64,000 nt of DNA from NCBI GenBank assembly GCA_937876465.1, contig CALEHV010000002.1:1-64000 (forward strand), written 5' to 3'. Made by a program: the position numbers and the translations under genes. Shown piece after piece: positions 28,645 to 37,205 of this stretch (its first letter is position 1; every line of letters starts with the position of its first letter). The DNA comes from an uncultured Bacillota bacterium (GTDB taxonomy: Bacteria > Bacillota_I > Bacilli_A > RFN20 > CAG-826). The notes beneath the pieces are model-generated. The model saw only the letters and a list, made by a program, of their open reading frames with translations, searched no databases and was not told the DNA's origin.

Positions 28645-29241
28645 ATGAAAGCGTTGAATGAAATTATTGCTCAAAATTTAGTTGAATTACGTAAAAAAGG
28701 TAATCTTACTCAATCTCAATTAGCAGAAAAAATGGGTTACTCCGATAAAACGATTTCCAAATGGGAATTAGGCAATGCAATCCCTGGAGTAGAAGTTTTA
28801 AAAGAGCTCTCAGACTTTTATGGAGTTGACATTGATTACTTAATTTCTGAACATGAAGAAACTGCTGACGTTAATCTTAAAAAAGGAAAAACAAAAAGCG
28901 ACAATAGGGTTCCTGTTTTCCTTCTAATTAATATGGTAATAATGTTAATAGCAACTTCATTCTTTGTGTGGTCGCTAGTTACTCTAAAGCCTGGTGATTT
29001 CTTCTATTGCTATTGGCCTATCTTTGTTTGGGCATTTTCGATTTGCTGTTTAATTTCTGCATTAATCGCTCATCGTTTTTGGAAAAAACACAAATCAGTT
29101 TGGATTACATTTGCATCTTTATTTTTCTGGGTTTTGATAACATCATTTTATGTTTCCTTTGGAAATTATACACTTTGGTATATTTTTATTATCGGTGTTC
29201 CAATTCAAGCGTGTATGATTTTAATAGCAAATATGAAATAA
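28645..29241 (+). CDS. Membrane-anchored XRE-family regulator
   Basis: 198 residues. An N-terminal Cro/CI-type helix-turn-helix (about 5-62, with LTQSQLAEKMGYSDKTISKWE as the core) is followed by a Lys-rich linker and four hydrophobic helices. This layout is common in Firmicutes as a membrane-tethered transcription regulator. It is divergent from the secreted-protein operon and may control it. The start is set by the leaderless promoter; a longer frame upstream contains the promoter itself. Confidence 0.83.
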   Translation: MKALNEIIAQNLVELRKKGNLTQSQLAEKMGYSDKTISKWELGNAIPGVEVLKELSDFYGVDIDYLISEHEETADVNLKKGKTKSDNRVPVFLLINMVIMLIATSFFVWSLVTLKPGDFFYCYWPIFVWAFSICCLISALIAHRFWKKHKSVWITFASLFFWVLITSFYVSFGNYTLWYIFIIGVPIQACMILIANMK

Positions 29242-29258
29242 GGCTTAGGCCTTTTTTC
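29240..29258 (+). terminator. Short terminator
   Basis: AAGGC-TTAG-GCCTT followed by T-rich sequence immediately after the HTH gene. The stem is short, so it may be weak. Confidence 0.5.
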
Positions 29259-29264
29259 TTTTAG

Positions 29265-29273
29265 TGTTATTAT
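29265..29273 (+). promoter_or_regulatory. Extended -10 promoter for a leaderless flavoprotein mRNA
   Basis: TGTTATTAT (TG-n-TATTAT) ends six bases before the ATG at 29280, placing the transcript start on the A of the start codon. Confidence 0.65.
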
Positions 29274-29279
29274 GAGTTT

Positions 29280-30395
29280 ATGAAAATATTAATTGTTGGT
29301 GCAGGTGCATCTGGCGTAGTGGCTGCAATATCACAAAAAATGAAACATCCAACTGATGATGTTTTAATAATCGAACAAACAGATAAACCTTTGAAGAAAA
29401 TTTTAGCCACTGGCAATGGTAAATGTAATTTAGGAAATTACAAATTAAATATCAACAATTATAACCATCCTGATTTCGTCAAAAAGATACTAAAGAAAAA
29501 TGGCTATGAGCAACAAAAGTTATTCCTTAGAAAATGTGGAATCGAAACAAAATTAATCGACAACTTAGAATACCCTGTTAGCGAATCAGCAATCACTGTT
29601 AGAGATCAGCTTCTTAGAATGTGCAGAAAACTTGGCGTAAAAATAAATGTAAAAGAAAAAATAGTAGATTACGAGTCAAGAAGCTATGGAATTGACGTTA
29701 AAACCGATAAGGCTGAATACCGTGTTGGCAAATTAATTTTTGCTGTAGGTGGTCGTTCTTCTCCAAAACTTGGAAGCGATGGCTCAATTTACCCTATTTT
29801 AGAAAATCATAAGATTAAAGTTGTTCAAAACAATCCGGGTTTATGTCCTATTTATGTTAAACAAGATACCAAAGTCCTTGATGGCGTAAGAGTAAAAGCA
29901 AAAGTATCTTTATACAAAGATTATCGTTTAGTTCATTCTGAAAATGGGGAAGTATTATTTAAGTCACACGGTTTAAGCGGAATTGCAATTTTTAATACAG
30001 CAAGCGTTCTCGCTAGAGATTTAGATCACCAATATGCAGTTGAACTTGATTTACTTGAAGATTATACAGAAGAATATGTTAACAACTATGTTTTAGATAA
30101 TGGCGAAATAGAGTTCGGAAGAGCATTCTTGCATCCACATATAATGGAATATTTTGAATTAAATAAAATAAGACCTATATTTGCAAAACGTTTAGTGTTT
30201 GATTTTGATAAACTTTACGACTTTGACTTTTCTCAAGTAACTGTCGGAGGAGTTGAAGTAAATCAAGTTAATGAAAATCTAGAAAGCATTAAGGAAAAAG
30301 GCGTTTATTACATTGGAGAAGTGTTAGATATTAACGGACCATGTGGAGGTTACAACCTTATGTGGGCGTTTGGTTCTGCTCTCCACTTAGAATAG
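29280..30395 (+). CDS. FAD-dependent oxidoreductase of the BaiN/HI0933 family
   Basis: 371 residues. N-terminal FAD-binding Rossmann motif GAGASG at about 7-12, the family motif ATGNGKCNLGN, a mid-protein HGLSGIAIFNTAS, TVGGVEV, and the C-terminal GPCGGYNLMWAFGSA flavin-binding end. The HI0933/YhiN family includes BaiN, which reduces bile-acid enone intermediates, but most members have no proven substrate. Slightly shorter than usual (about 400). Leaderless start. It is convergent with an old-yellow-enzyme homologue. Confidence 0.85.
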   Translation: MKILIVGAGASGVVAAISQKMKHPTDDVLIIEQTDKPLKKILATGNGKCNLGNYKLNINNYNHPDFVKKILKKNGYEQQKLFLRKCGIETKLIDNLEYPVSESAITVRDQLLRMCRKLGVKINVKEKIVDYESRSYGIDVKTDKAEYRVGKLIFAVGGRSSPKLGSDGSIYPILENHKIKVVQNNPGLCPIYVKQDTKVLDGVRVKAKVSLYKDYRLVHSENGEVLFKSHGLSGIAIFNTASVLARDLDHQYAVELDLLEDYTEEYVNNYVLDNGEIEFGRAFLHPHIMEYFELNKIRPIFAKRLVFDFDKLYDFDFSQVTVGGVEVNQVNENLESIKEKGVYYIGEVLDINGPCGGYNLMWAFGSALHLE

Positions 30396-30396
30396 C

Positions 30397-30430
30397 AAAA
30401 AAACTTGCGTCGATTGAACGCAAGTTTTTT
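30397..30430. terminator. Bidirectional terminator between two flavoprotein genes
   Basis: AAAAAAACTTGCG-loop-CGCAAGTTTTTT: perfect stem with A- and T-runs on both sides. Confidence 0.85.
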
Positions 30431-30441
30431 ATTTAAGTTAA

Positions 30442-32490
30442 TTATAACTTCATTGCAACGTCCCAGGCGCCCCAGATAACTGTTCTGAGATTTCCTACAC
30501 CATTACAATCACCAACTAATTTAACACCTTTAGTTGTAACAGGTGTTGGGACATAGCCAACAGATAAGATAACTGAATCAGCTTTGATTTCGAATTCTTT
30601 GCCATCTTTATCTTTAGCAACGACTCCATTATCAGTAATCTTTGAAACACCAGTATTTAAGTGTGTTTCTACTTTATTCAATGCAAAGAAATCTCTTAAA
30701 TATGATGAGTTTGCTAAGCAAACACCCTTAACTGCAATTAAATCGTTTTTCATTTCAACAATGATTGGTTTTTTGCCCTTAAGGAATAAATCATATGCGA
30801 TTTCACAGCCAGTTAAACCACCGCCAACAACTACAACAGTATTACCAACTTCTTTTTTGCCAAGTAAGTAGTCGCAAGCTTCTATACCTTTATCGAATCC
30901 TTCGATTGGTAACTTACGTGCTTTAGCACCAGTACAAACAACAACTTCATCAGCATTTAAAGATTTTGGATCATTTACTTCTGTATTTAATTTAACTTCG
31001 ATAGGAAGTCTTTCGATCTCGCGTTTGTACCAGGAAATAAGTTCACGATCTTTTTCTTTAAATGAAGGCGCAGCAGCGGCAATAAATACACCACCTAATT
31101 CGTTGCCTTTCTCATAAATGGTCACTTTGTGACCACGCATAGCGGCAACACGAGCTACTTCCATACCACCAATACCACCGCCAATAACAGCAATCTTCTT
31201 CATCTTTTTGGCTGGTTTTAAATAGTATTTCTTAGATTGCATTGTTTCAGGATTGATAGCACATCTAGCCATATGAATAGCGTCACCTAAATCTTGATCA
31301 TTTCCAACACCTTCATAGTGGCAAAGGTTGAAGCAACCATTATGGCAACAAATACATGGGCGAATATCTTCTTCTTTATCTGCTTTAAGTTTCTCAACCC
31401 AAGCTGAATCTGCTAGGAATTGACGAGCAACACCCATACCATCAATTTTGCCTTCTGCAATTGCTTTAGCAGCGACATCTGGAGTCATACGTCCTGCACA
31501 AACGACAGGAATATCAACAAATTTCTTAATATGTTCTACTTCAGCTAAATTACAGTTTGTTGGCATGTATCCTGGTGGATGAGCCCAATACCAAGCGTCA
31601 TATGTTCCATTATCACAGTTAAGCATGTCATAGCCTGCATCTTGCAAGTATTTTGCTGCCCACTCTGATTCTTCCATATCACGGCCAACTTCAACATATT
31701 TTTCTCCTGGTAAAGCGCCTTGTCTAAAACCTTTGGTTTTACTTTCTACAGAATAACGTAAGGTAACAGGATAGTCTTCACCACAAACTTCTTTAATAGC
31801 TTTAACAATTTCAACAGGGAATCTATATCTATTTTCTCTAGAACCACCATATTCATCTGTTCGATGATTTGTATATTTCATTGTAAATTGATCAAGTAAA
31901 TAACCTTCGTGAACAGCATGAATTTCAACGCCATCAACACCGGCATCTTTACATAATTTAGCAGTTTTAGCAAAAGCGTTAATCATTTGTTTAATTTGTT
32001 TAATTGTTAATGCTTTTGAAGGTTTCTTATCTGACCAACGATTAGGTAATTCTGATGGAGCAGCAGTCAAATAGTCAACGTTTAAAATTGGTTTTAATAA
32101 AACATTCATAAATTTGCTTGTTCCAGTTTTTTCCATCAATGAATTGACAGCAAAAGAACGACCGAATCCAGCTGTTAATTGAACAAACATTTTACTATCA
32201 GTTTTGTGGAATTCTTCCATAAAAACTTTTAGTTTTTTAAACATTCCTTTGTTTGTATAAAGCCAACGTCCAAGCATCGGATCTCTAATTGGAGCAATAC
32301 CAGGAAGAACTAATCCGACTCCGTTTTTTGCTTTATCAAGCAAAAACTTTGCTGCTTCCTTATCAAAGTGACATGGTTCCATCCAACCGAAAATGGATGT
32401 TCCGCCCATGGAGGTCATAACAATTCTGTTTTTGATTTCACAGTTTTTAATTTTCCATGGGGTAAATAAAGGCTCATAAGCTTTTTTCAT
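30442..32490 (-). CDS. Old-yellow-enzyme/FAD fusion reductase (FadH/BaiH-like)
   Basis: 682 residues, full length for the FMN / 4Fe-4S / FAD-NADH enoate reductases such as 2,4-dienoyl-CoA reductase and BaiCD/BaiH. An N-terminal TIM barrel (1-360) carries GVDGVEIHAVHEGYLLDQF. A cysteine cluster (CxCCxxxCxxxC) at about 378-390 binds the iron-sulfur centre. Two Rossmann motifs follow (GGGIGG near 440, GGGLTG near 555). It would reduce a C=C bond of an enone or enoyl-CoA with NADH. AGGAG precedes the ATG and an extended -10 (TGATAAAAT) lies upstream. Confidence 0.88.
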   Translation of the reverse strand: MKKAYEPLFTPWKIKNCEIKNRIVMTSMGGTSIFGWMEPCHFDKEAAKFLLDKAKNGVGLVLPGIAPIRDPMLGRWLYTNKGMFKKLKVFMEEFHKTDSKMFVQLTAGFGRSFAVNSLMEKTGTSKFMNVLLKPILNVDYLTAAPSELPNRWSDKKPSKALTIKQIKQMINAFAKTAKLCKDAGVDGVEIHAVHEGYLLDQFTMKYTNHRTDEYGGSRENRYRFPVEIVKAIKEVCGEDYPVTLRYSVESKTKGFRQGALPGEKYVEVGRDMEESEWAAKYLQDAGYDMLNCDNGTYDAWYWAHPPGYMPTNCNLAEVEHIKKFVDIPVVCAGRMTPDVAAKAIAEGKIDGMGVARQFLADSAWVEKLKADKEEDIRPCICCHNGCFNLCHYEGVGNDQDLGDAIHMARCAINPETMQSKKYYLKPAKKMKKIAVIGGGIGGMEVARVAAMRGHKVTIYEKGNELGGVFIAAAAPSFKEKDRELISWYKREIERLPIEVKLNTEVNDPKSLNADEVVVCTGAKARKLPIEGFDKGIEACDYLLGKKEVGNTVVVVGGGLTGCEIAYDLFLKGKKPIIVEMKNDLIAVKGVCLANSSYLRDFFALNKVETHLNTGVSKITDNGVVAKDKDGKEFEIKADSVILSVGYVPTPVTTKGVKLVGDCNGVGNLRTVIWGAWDVAMKL

Positions 32491-32595
32491 ATTTATCTCC
32501 TATATGGTTAATTTAATTTTATCAAATTAAGTCAAAATTCTCTATTAAAATGATTTATGAGGTAAGCACTTACAATTCTTTTATGTCTAATTATG

Positions 32596-32624
32596 TTGAA
32601 AACAAAATTACATTTCGATATACT
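32596..32624 (+). promoter_or_regulatory. Promoter giving a near-leaderless mRNA
   Basis: -35 TTGAAA, exactly 17 bases, -10 TATACT; the expected start is two bases before the ATG at 32633. Confidence 0.7.
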
Positions 32625-32632
32625 CTTGCAGT

Positions 32633-33142
32633 ATGAAATACAAATTTAGTTGGGGCGCATTTATCTATACAATCATATGTAACATTCCTGTTGTATTCTT
32701 TTTGTGTATCACTTCAACTATAGTTGCCTTAACAGAATTTGAAGGTGGCAACATGATTATTAAGTTTTCTGAATGGGGATGGATTGGATTTGCTGTTAAC
32801 TATGCACTTTCATTTGTCTTAGCTATGGTAGTTGGAAACTTCGTACCTTTGGTAAAGATAGGCCGCTGGTTTACAGGTTTATTCAATATTGATCACACAA
32901 CTTACACAGGAAACGTTCCATATAGATTGCTCTCAACATTGATTATTACTCTTGTATATTACATAGTAATTACTCCATCTTGTACAATCTTAAATATCCT
33001 TGTATTCAGTGTTCCTGTTGATAGAGCATTGCTTGCAATGGGAATTAGTGCACCAATTATGATTCTAGTCGGTTTCACTTCATCTCTTATTAGTGATATC
33101 TTTGCATTCAAAGTTGGTCACGCAATTGATCCAAATTTATAA
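32633..33142 (+). CDS. Four-helix membrane protein, DUF2798-like
   Basis: 169 residues with four hydrophobic helices and short polar loops. The two halves look related, as in DUF2798 proteins (pairs of two-helix units); the assignment is tentative and the function unknown. Transcribed alone from a near-leaderless promoter, with a shared terminator downstream. Confidence 0.65.
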   Translation: MKYKFSWGAFIYTIICNIPVVFFLCITSTIVALTEFEGGNMIIKFSEWGWIGFAVNYALSFVLAMVVGNFVPLVKIGRWFTGLFNIDHTTYTGNVPYRLLSTLIITLVYYIVITPSCTILNILVFSVPVDRALLAMGISAPIMILVGFTSSLISDIFAFKVGHAIDPNL

Positions 33143-33145
33143 CAT

Positions 33146-33183
33146 AAAAACGAGCTTATGAATATTCAAGAGCTCGTTTTTTT
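33146..33183. terminator. Bidirectional terminator
   Basis: AAAAACGAGCT and AGCTCGTTTTT arms around a 14-base loop, with a long T-run on plus; also serves the convergent kinase gene. Confidence 0.8.
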
Positions 33184-34027
33184 ATTTCTTAGTTACTCGA
33201 TATTCACTTATGCCATGAATAGCTTCACCATCAATTTGAATATCGGTTGGTTTAGAATATTTAACAGTAATTTCTTTTCCTTCTAAAACTGTAACATGTT
33301 TTTTATTTAATATATGTTTTCCGTCAAATACTTTTGAAAAAGCAAATAACATACTTAACCTGCAAAAATTGTGCCAAACAACAAGCGAAATAGTAGCACT
33401 GTTTCTATCTTGACTTGGAGCTTGTTTCATTGCTCCACAATAATATTTACCGTTCATTGAAGAACTCATAAATACATTTTTAAAATTGTATTCTTTACCA
33501 TCAACATTGATAACCGCATTGACTTTTTTATATTTGAATAAAAGTAATCTAGCAGCAAGACTTTTATAGTTAATTTTCTTTTTGCCTTTGGCTTTTAATT
33601 TACTCGATTCAACGCAAATCATTCCATCAATACCAAAGCCAACGCCGTTAAGAAATTTTTGATTTTCACCATTAATGGTGACGACAGGTAAGTTTTTCAA
33701 ATGCTGCGTGATTTCAGTATATTCTTCTTTAAGTTCGTTAAGGTCACGTAAAAAATCATTTCCATTGCCCGCTTTATTGACAAAAACTCTGTTTTGCAAA
33801 GCATCAAAATCGAGTTTGTTAGCAATATGATTTAATGTTCCATCACCGCCAGAAACAACAATGTCATCTTCTTTTTTAAGGTTATTTTTAAAATTTTCAA
33901 ATTCGCGATCATTTGTTTGATCGACAAACATGATATCTTCTTCTGGTTCAACTTCTCTCAGACTTCTTGCAAGCTTATCAATTGGCACACAATTAGCAGA
34001 AAGTGGGTTAAAGAGTACATATCTCAT
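33182..34027 (-). CDS. Diacylglycerol/lipid kinase family protein
   Basis: 281 residues with the DAGK catalytic domain: VSGGDGTLNHIAN as the nucleotide-binding loop and NKAGNGNDFLRDL as the second conserved block. A C-terminal beta-sandwich ends with DIQIDGEAI. It would phosphorylate a membrane lipid such as diacylglycerol or undecaprenol with ATP. Full length for the DgkB/YegS group. AGGAG ribosome site. It is 24 bases after cysE on the same strand and probably co-transcribed. Confidence 0.87.
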   Translation of the reverse strand: MRYVLFNPLSANCVPIDKLARSLREVEPEEDIMFVDQTNDREFENFKNNLKKEDDIVVSGGDGTLNHIANKLDFDALQNRVFVNKAGNGNDFLRDLNELKEEYTEITQHLKNLPVVTINGENQKFLNGVGFGIDGMICVESSKLKAKGKKKINYKSLAARLLLFKYKKVNAVINVDGKEYNFKNVFMSSSMNGKYYCGAMKQAPSQDRNSATISLVVWHNFCRLSMLFAFSKVFDGKHILNKKHVTVLEGKEITVKYSKPTDIQIDGEAIHGISEYRVTKK

Positions 34028-34051
34028 TTGAATTCTCCTGTAATTTGAAAT

Positions 34052-34756
34052 TTATTTTTTAATAACAATTAGTTCCGGCTTTTGTATTACAACTTTTGTA
34101 TTATCTGGAACGGATTCTAACAAGAAAACGTTTGAACCAATAACAACATTATTTCCAATTATAACTTCGCCACCCAAAATAGATGCATTAGCATAAATCG
34201 TTACATTATTACCAATTGTCGGGTGTCTTTTAACACCTTTAATGGCTCGGCCTTTCTTTAAAGAAAGCGCTCCTAAAGTTACACCTTGATAAATTTTACA
34301 TTTATTGCCAATAACTGTTGTTTCGCCAATAACGATACCTGTTCCATGATCAATAAAGAAAGGATGACCGATTGATGCAGCTGGGTGAATATCGATTCCT
34401 GTTAAGAAATGAGCATGTTCTGAGAGAATACGTGCTTCAAATCTTAAATTAAGTTCTGCAAGTATATGAGCAATACGATAATAAACAATTGCTTTAAAAC
34501 CTGGATAACAAGCAATAATTTCTTCAATACTATCGCTTGCAGGATCACTTTCTAAAAAGAAATTTAAATCATCTTCTAAATATAAAATGACTTTTTCAAG
34601 TTTCTTAAAGAAAATTTCTGCATTTTTTTCATCTTGTGAAATATTTTCCAAAAATAATCTCTTTGCTTTTTTAATATCTTCTTTGCAAAAGATAATTCTT
34701 TCGACTTCGTTCTCAAAAGAAAGAATGTCAATTTTATTTATAGAATTTTCTACCAT
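34052..34756 (-). CDS. cysE: Serine O-acetyltransferase
   Basis: Makes O-acetylserine from serine and acetyl-CoA, the first step of cysteine synthesis. 234 residues. An all-helical N-terminal part is followed by a hexapeptide-repeat left-handed beta helix. The active-site stretch includes HPAASIG, DHGTGIVIGETTVIG and GVTLGALSL. AAAGGAG precedes the ATG. It overlaps the end of cysK by 7 bases, so enzyme and partner synthase are made together and may form the cysteine synthase complex. Confidence 0.92.
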   Translation of the reverse strand: MVENSINKIDILSFENEVERIIFCKEDIKKAKRLFLENISQDEKNAEIFFKKLEKVILYLEDDLNFFLESDPASDSIEEIIACYPGFKAIVYYRIAHILAELNLRFEARILSEHAHFLTGIDIHPAASIGHPFFIDHGTGIVIGETTVIGNKCKIYQGVTLGALSLKKGRAIKGVKRHPTIGNNVTIYANASILGGEVIIGNNVVIGSNVFLLESVPDNTKVVIQKPELIVIKK

Positions 34757-35628
34757 GTGTATCGATCTCCTTTGTCAGGGAATATAACGACTATATTCTT
34801 ATTTTTCAAATTATTATTTTTAATAAATTCAATTGCTCCAAGTAATGCAGCACCTGAAGAAATTCCGACATCTAAGTTTTCGATATTTCTTATTTTCCTT
34901 GCGGTTTCTATGCTTTTCTCACCTGAGACATCAACTATTGAGTCAATATAAACTTTGTTTAATATTGAAGGAACAAAATCTGGTCCTATACCTTGTATTA
35001 GATGAGGCGAACTCTTTCCTTTTGTTAAAAGAGGACTTTCTAAAGGTTCAACTCCAACAACTTTCGCATTACTAGTTTCCTTTATAAACTTTCCGATGCC
35101 TGTAATTGTACCGCCCGTACCTATGCCAGCAATAATATAATGCACATTTGGACATTCTTTAAGTATTTCTGGACCTGTGCTTAGATAATGTGCTTTTACG
35201 TTACTTGGATTGTTAAATTGATCAAACAAGATTGCGTTTGGAGTTTTTTGTACTGCCTCACTTGCAAGTTTTTCACATAAAAGCATTCCTCCGTCAACTA
35301 AGACAAGTTCTGCACCTAGAGAAGATATCTTTTCTCGTCTTTCTTTTGACATAGAGGAAGGCATATATATTATGGTTTTGTAGCCAAAGAATTTTCCAAA
35401 ATATGCTAAAGCTATTCCGGTATTTCCGGATGTCGCTTCAATAATGATTGTATTTTCATTTAATTTACCAGCTTCTTTCAAATCAATTAGCATTTGATAA
35501 ACTGCTCTATCTTTGATAGAACCACTTGGATTGGAGTTTTCTAATTTGGCAAAAAGACATACGTCTAGTGCGTACTCCTTTTCTAAATTGCTTAATCTAA
35601 TTAACTTTGTATTACCTGGTTTGTTCAT
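34750..35628 (-). CDS. cysK: Cysteine synthase (O-acetylserine sulfhydrylase)
   Basis: PLP fold-type II enzyme converting O-acetylserine and sulfide to cysteine. 292 residues from the chosen ATG; slightly shorter than usual at the C-terminus. PLP lysine is Lys39 in NPSGSIKDRA; the substrate loop is TSGNTG, the phosphate cup GTGGTITG, and GISSGAA is present. The start MNKPGN is preferred because the promoter-like TATACA lies just upstream, between it and the in-frame ATG at 35670. No ribosome site. Confidence 0.92.
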   Translation of the reverse strand: MNKPGNTKLIRLSNLEKEYALDVCLFAKLENSNPSGSIKDRAVYQMLIDLKEAGKLNENTIIIEATSGNTGIALAYFGKFFGYKTIIYMPSSMSKERREKISSLGAELVLVDGGMLLCEKLASEAVQKTPNAILFDQFNNPSNVKAHYLSTGPEILKECPNVHYIIAGIGTGGTITGIGKFIKETSNAKVVGVEPLESPLLTKGKSSPHLIQGIGPDFVPSILNKVYIDSIVDVSGEKSIETARKIRNIENLDVGISSGAALLGAIEFIKNNNLKNKNIVVIFPDKGDRYTW

Positions 35629-35632
35629 AAAA

Positions 35633-35647
35633 TACACAAAAAGTGTA
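35633..35647. promoter_or_regulatory. Inverted repeat at the cysK promoter
   Basis: TACAC-AAAAA-GTGTA sits five bases upstream of the cysK start and abuts the TATACA box. Candidate operator for the cysteine operon. Confidence 0.35.
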
Positions 35648-35707
35648 TATACAAATGCATACATGCGCAAGTGTTTCGATAAAAAATCTCATTCATGAGA
35701 CATTTTG

Positions 35708-37123
35708 TTAAAAATTAAACTTCTCTGGATAATGTTCAAGCATATAATCAACATCCTTGTCGCCTCTTCCAGAAAGAGTGACAAGAATACTGCCAGATTT
35801 GTGAGAACGAGCATATTTAATTGCATAGGCAATTGCATGTGAACTTTCGAGAGCAGGAATAATTCCTTCTAATTTCGATAAAAGAACAAAAGCTTCGATT
35901 GCTTCATCGTCGTCTATTGCAGCATATTCTACTCTACCTAGTTCATGTAAAAATGCATGCTCAGGGCCAACACCTGGATAATCAAGACCGCTAGCAATTG
36001 AATAAGCAGGCGCTATTTTTCCTTTAGAATCCAAAATAACCTTTGATTTATAACCATGGATAACTGAATCCTCACCAACATTAATTGAAGCAGCATTTTT
36101 TCCAATTTCTTTTCCGTTTCCTAATGGTTCAATTCCAACCAATTTAACAGGATCAGCTAAAAAAGCCTCAAATGTGCCAATTGAATTACTTCCACCGCCA
36201 ACACAAGCGCACACAACATCAGGAAGTTCTCCGGTTCTTTCCAAAAATTGTTCTCTAGCTTCTTTTCCAATTATTTCTTGGAAGTCTCTAACAATTAATG
36301 GAAAAGGGTGTGGGCCAACTACACTTCCCATGCAATAAAAGGCTGTTTGATATTCTTTTTCATAAGCAGCAAAAGCATTATCAACGGCATCTTTTAATGT
36401 TCCTTGTCCTTTTGTAACAGGAACAACTTTTGCGCCTAATAGTTTCATTTTTGCAACGTTTTGCGATTGCTTATCAACATCAACAATTCCCATATGGATT
36501 TCACATTCTAAACCGAAGAAAGCGGCGGCTGTTGCAACTGCTACACCGTGGCTTCCTGCACCTGTCTCAGCTATTAATTTCTTTTTGCCTAAATATTTGG
36601 CTAAAAGTGCTTCACCCATACAATGATTTAATTTATGCGAACCGGTATGATTTAGATCTTCTCTTTTTAAATAAATTTGAACGTGTCCTAAATAATTTGA
36701 AAGTCTTTCACAATGGTATATTGGCGTTGGTCTACCTTGGAAATCGCTGCGAATTCTACGCAATTCATCAATAAAACGTGTACTTTTGCAAATAGAAAGA
36801 TATCCATTGTAGACATCTGCAAAAGCCTTTTTTAACTCAGAATTTTCTATAAAATTTCCACCATAAGAGCCAAAGAATCCATCATCGTTTGGAAACATCT
36901 TATGGTAACGTTGATAATCTATATTTGAATAAACTCGTTCACTATCTGTTTTTCTATTTTTGATTTTACGTTGATCGTTTGGTTTTGCTGCTTCATTAGG
37001 AATTAAATAAATCTTCCCTTCTTTATATGCACCTTCAATACGTCCCTGTTCACAAAGTAGACGAACGCGTCTTTCATTTATTCCAAATTTTTTAGCTGCT
37101 TCTTTAACTGTAATATATTTCAT
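35708..37123 (-). CDS. trpB: Tryptophan synthase beta chain fused to an N-terminal helix-turn-helix
   Basis: 471 residues. Residues 1-45 form an excisionase/MerR-type HTH ([20 protein letters not shown], then a wing with KIYLIPNEA). A basic linker follows to about 80. The remaining 390 residues are a complete TrpB, starting at the family's usual first motif (FGSYGGNF). PLP lysine is Lys164 in TGSHKLNH, catalytic Glu186 is in AETGAGSHG, then [20 protein letters not shown] and GRGDKD. TrpB joins indole and serine to tryptophan. There is no trpA or other trp gene in the window, so it may salvage indole. The fusion suggests a PLP-enzyme-based regulator or a self-regulating enzyme. Neighbours cysK, cysE and pdxK are also PLP-linked. 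Confidence 0.9.
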   Translation of the reverse strand: MKYITVKEAAKKFGINERRVRLLCEQGRIEGAYKEGKIYLIPNEAAKPNDQRKIKNRKTDSERVYSNIDYQRYHKMFPNDDGFFGSYGGNFIENSELKKAFADVYNGYLSICKSTRFIDELRRIRSDFQGRPTPIYHCERLSNYLGHVQIYLKREDLNHTGSHKLNHCMGEALLAKYLGKKKLIAETGAGSHGVAVATAAAFFGLECEIHMGIVDVDKQSQNVAKMKLLGAKVVPVTKGQGTLKDAVDNAFAAYEKEYQTAFYCMGSVVGPHPFPLIVRDFQEIIGKEAREQFLERTGELPDVVCACVGGGSNSIGTFEAFLADPVKLVGIEPLGNGKEIGKNAASINVGEDSVIHGYKSKVILDSKGKIAPAYSIASGLDYPGVGPEHAFLHELGRVEYAAIDDDEAIEAFVLLSKLEGIIPALESSHAIAYAIKYARSHKSGSILVTLSGRGDKDVDYMLEHYPEKFNF

Positions 37124-37136
37124 ACCTATTTACCTT

Positions 37137-37175
37137 TACCGGTATTATTATCATACCAAATGAAGTTATATACAA
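37137..37175 (-). promoter_or_regulatory. Promoter and palindrome upstream of HTH-trpB
   Basis: Minus strand: -35 TTGTAT (37170-37175), 17-base spacer, -10 GATAAT (37147-37152). The perfect palindrome TACCGGTA (37137-37144) covers the expected transcript start. It is a good place for repression by the fused HTH domain. Confidence 0.55.
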
Positions 37176-37205
37176 TAGGCAAAAAGAAAAGGCGATTTCT
37201 CGCCG

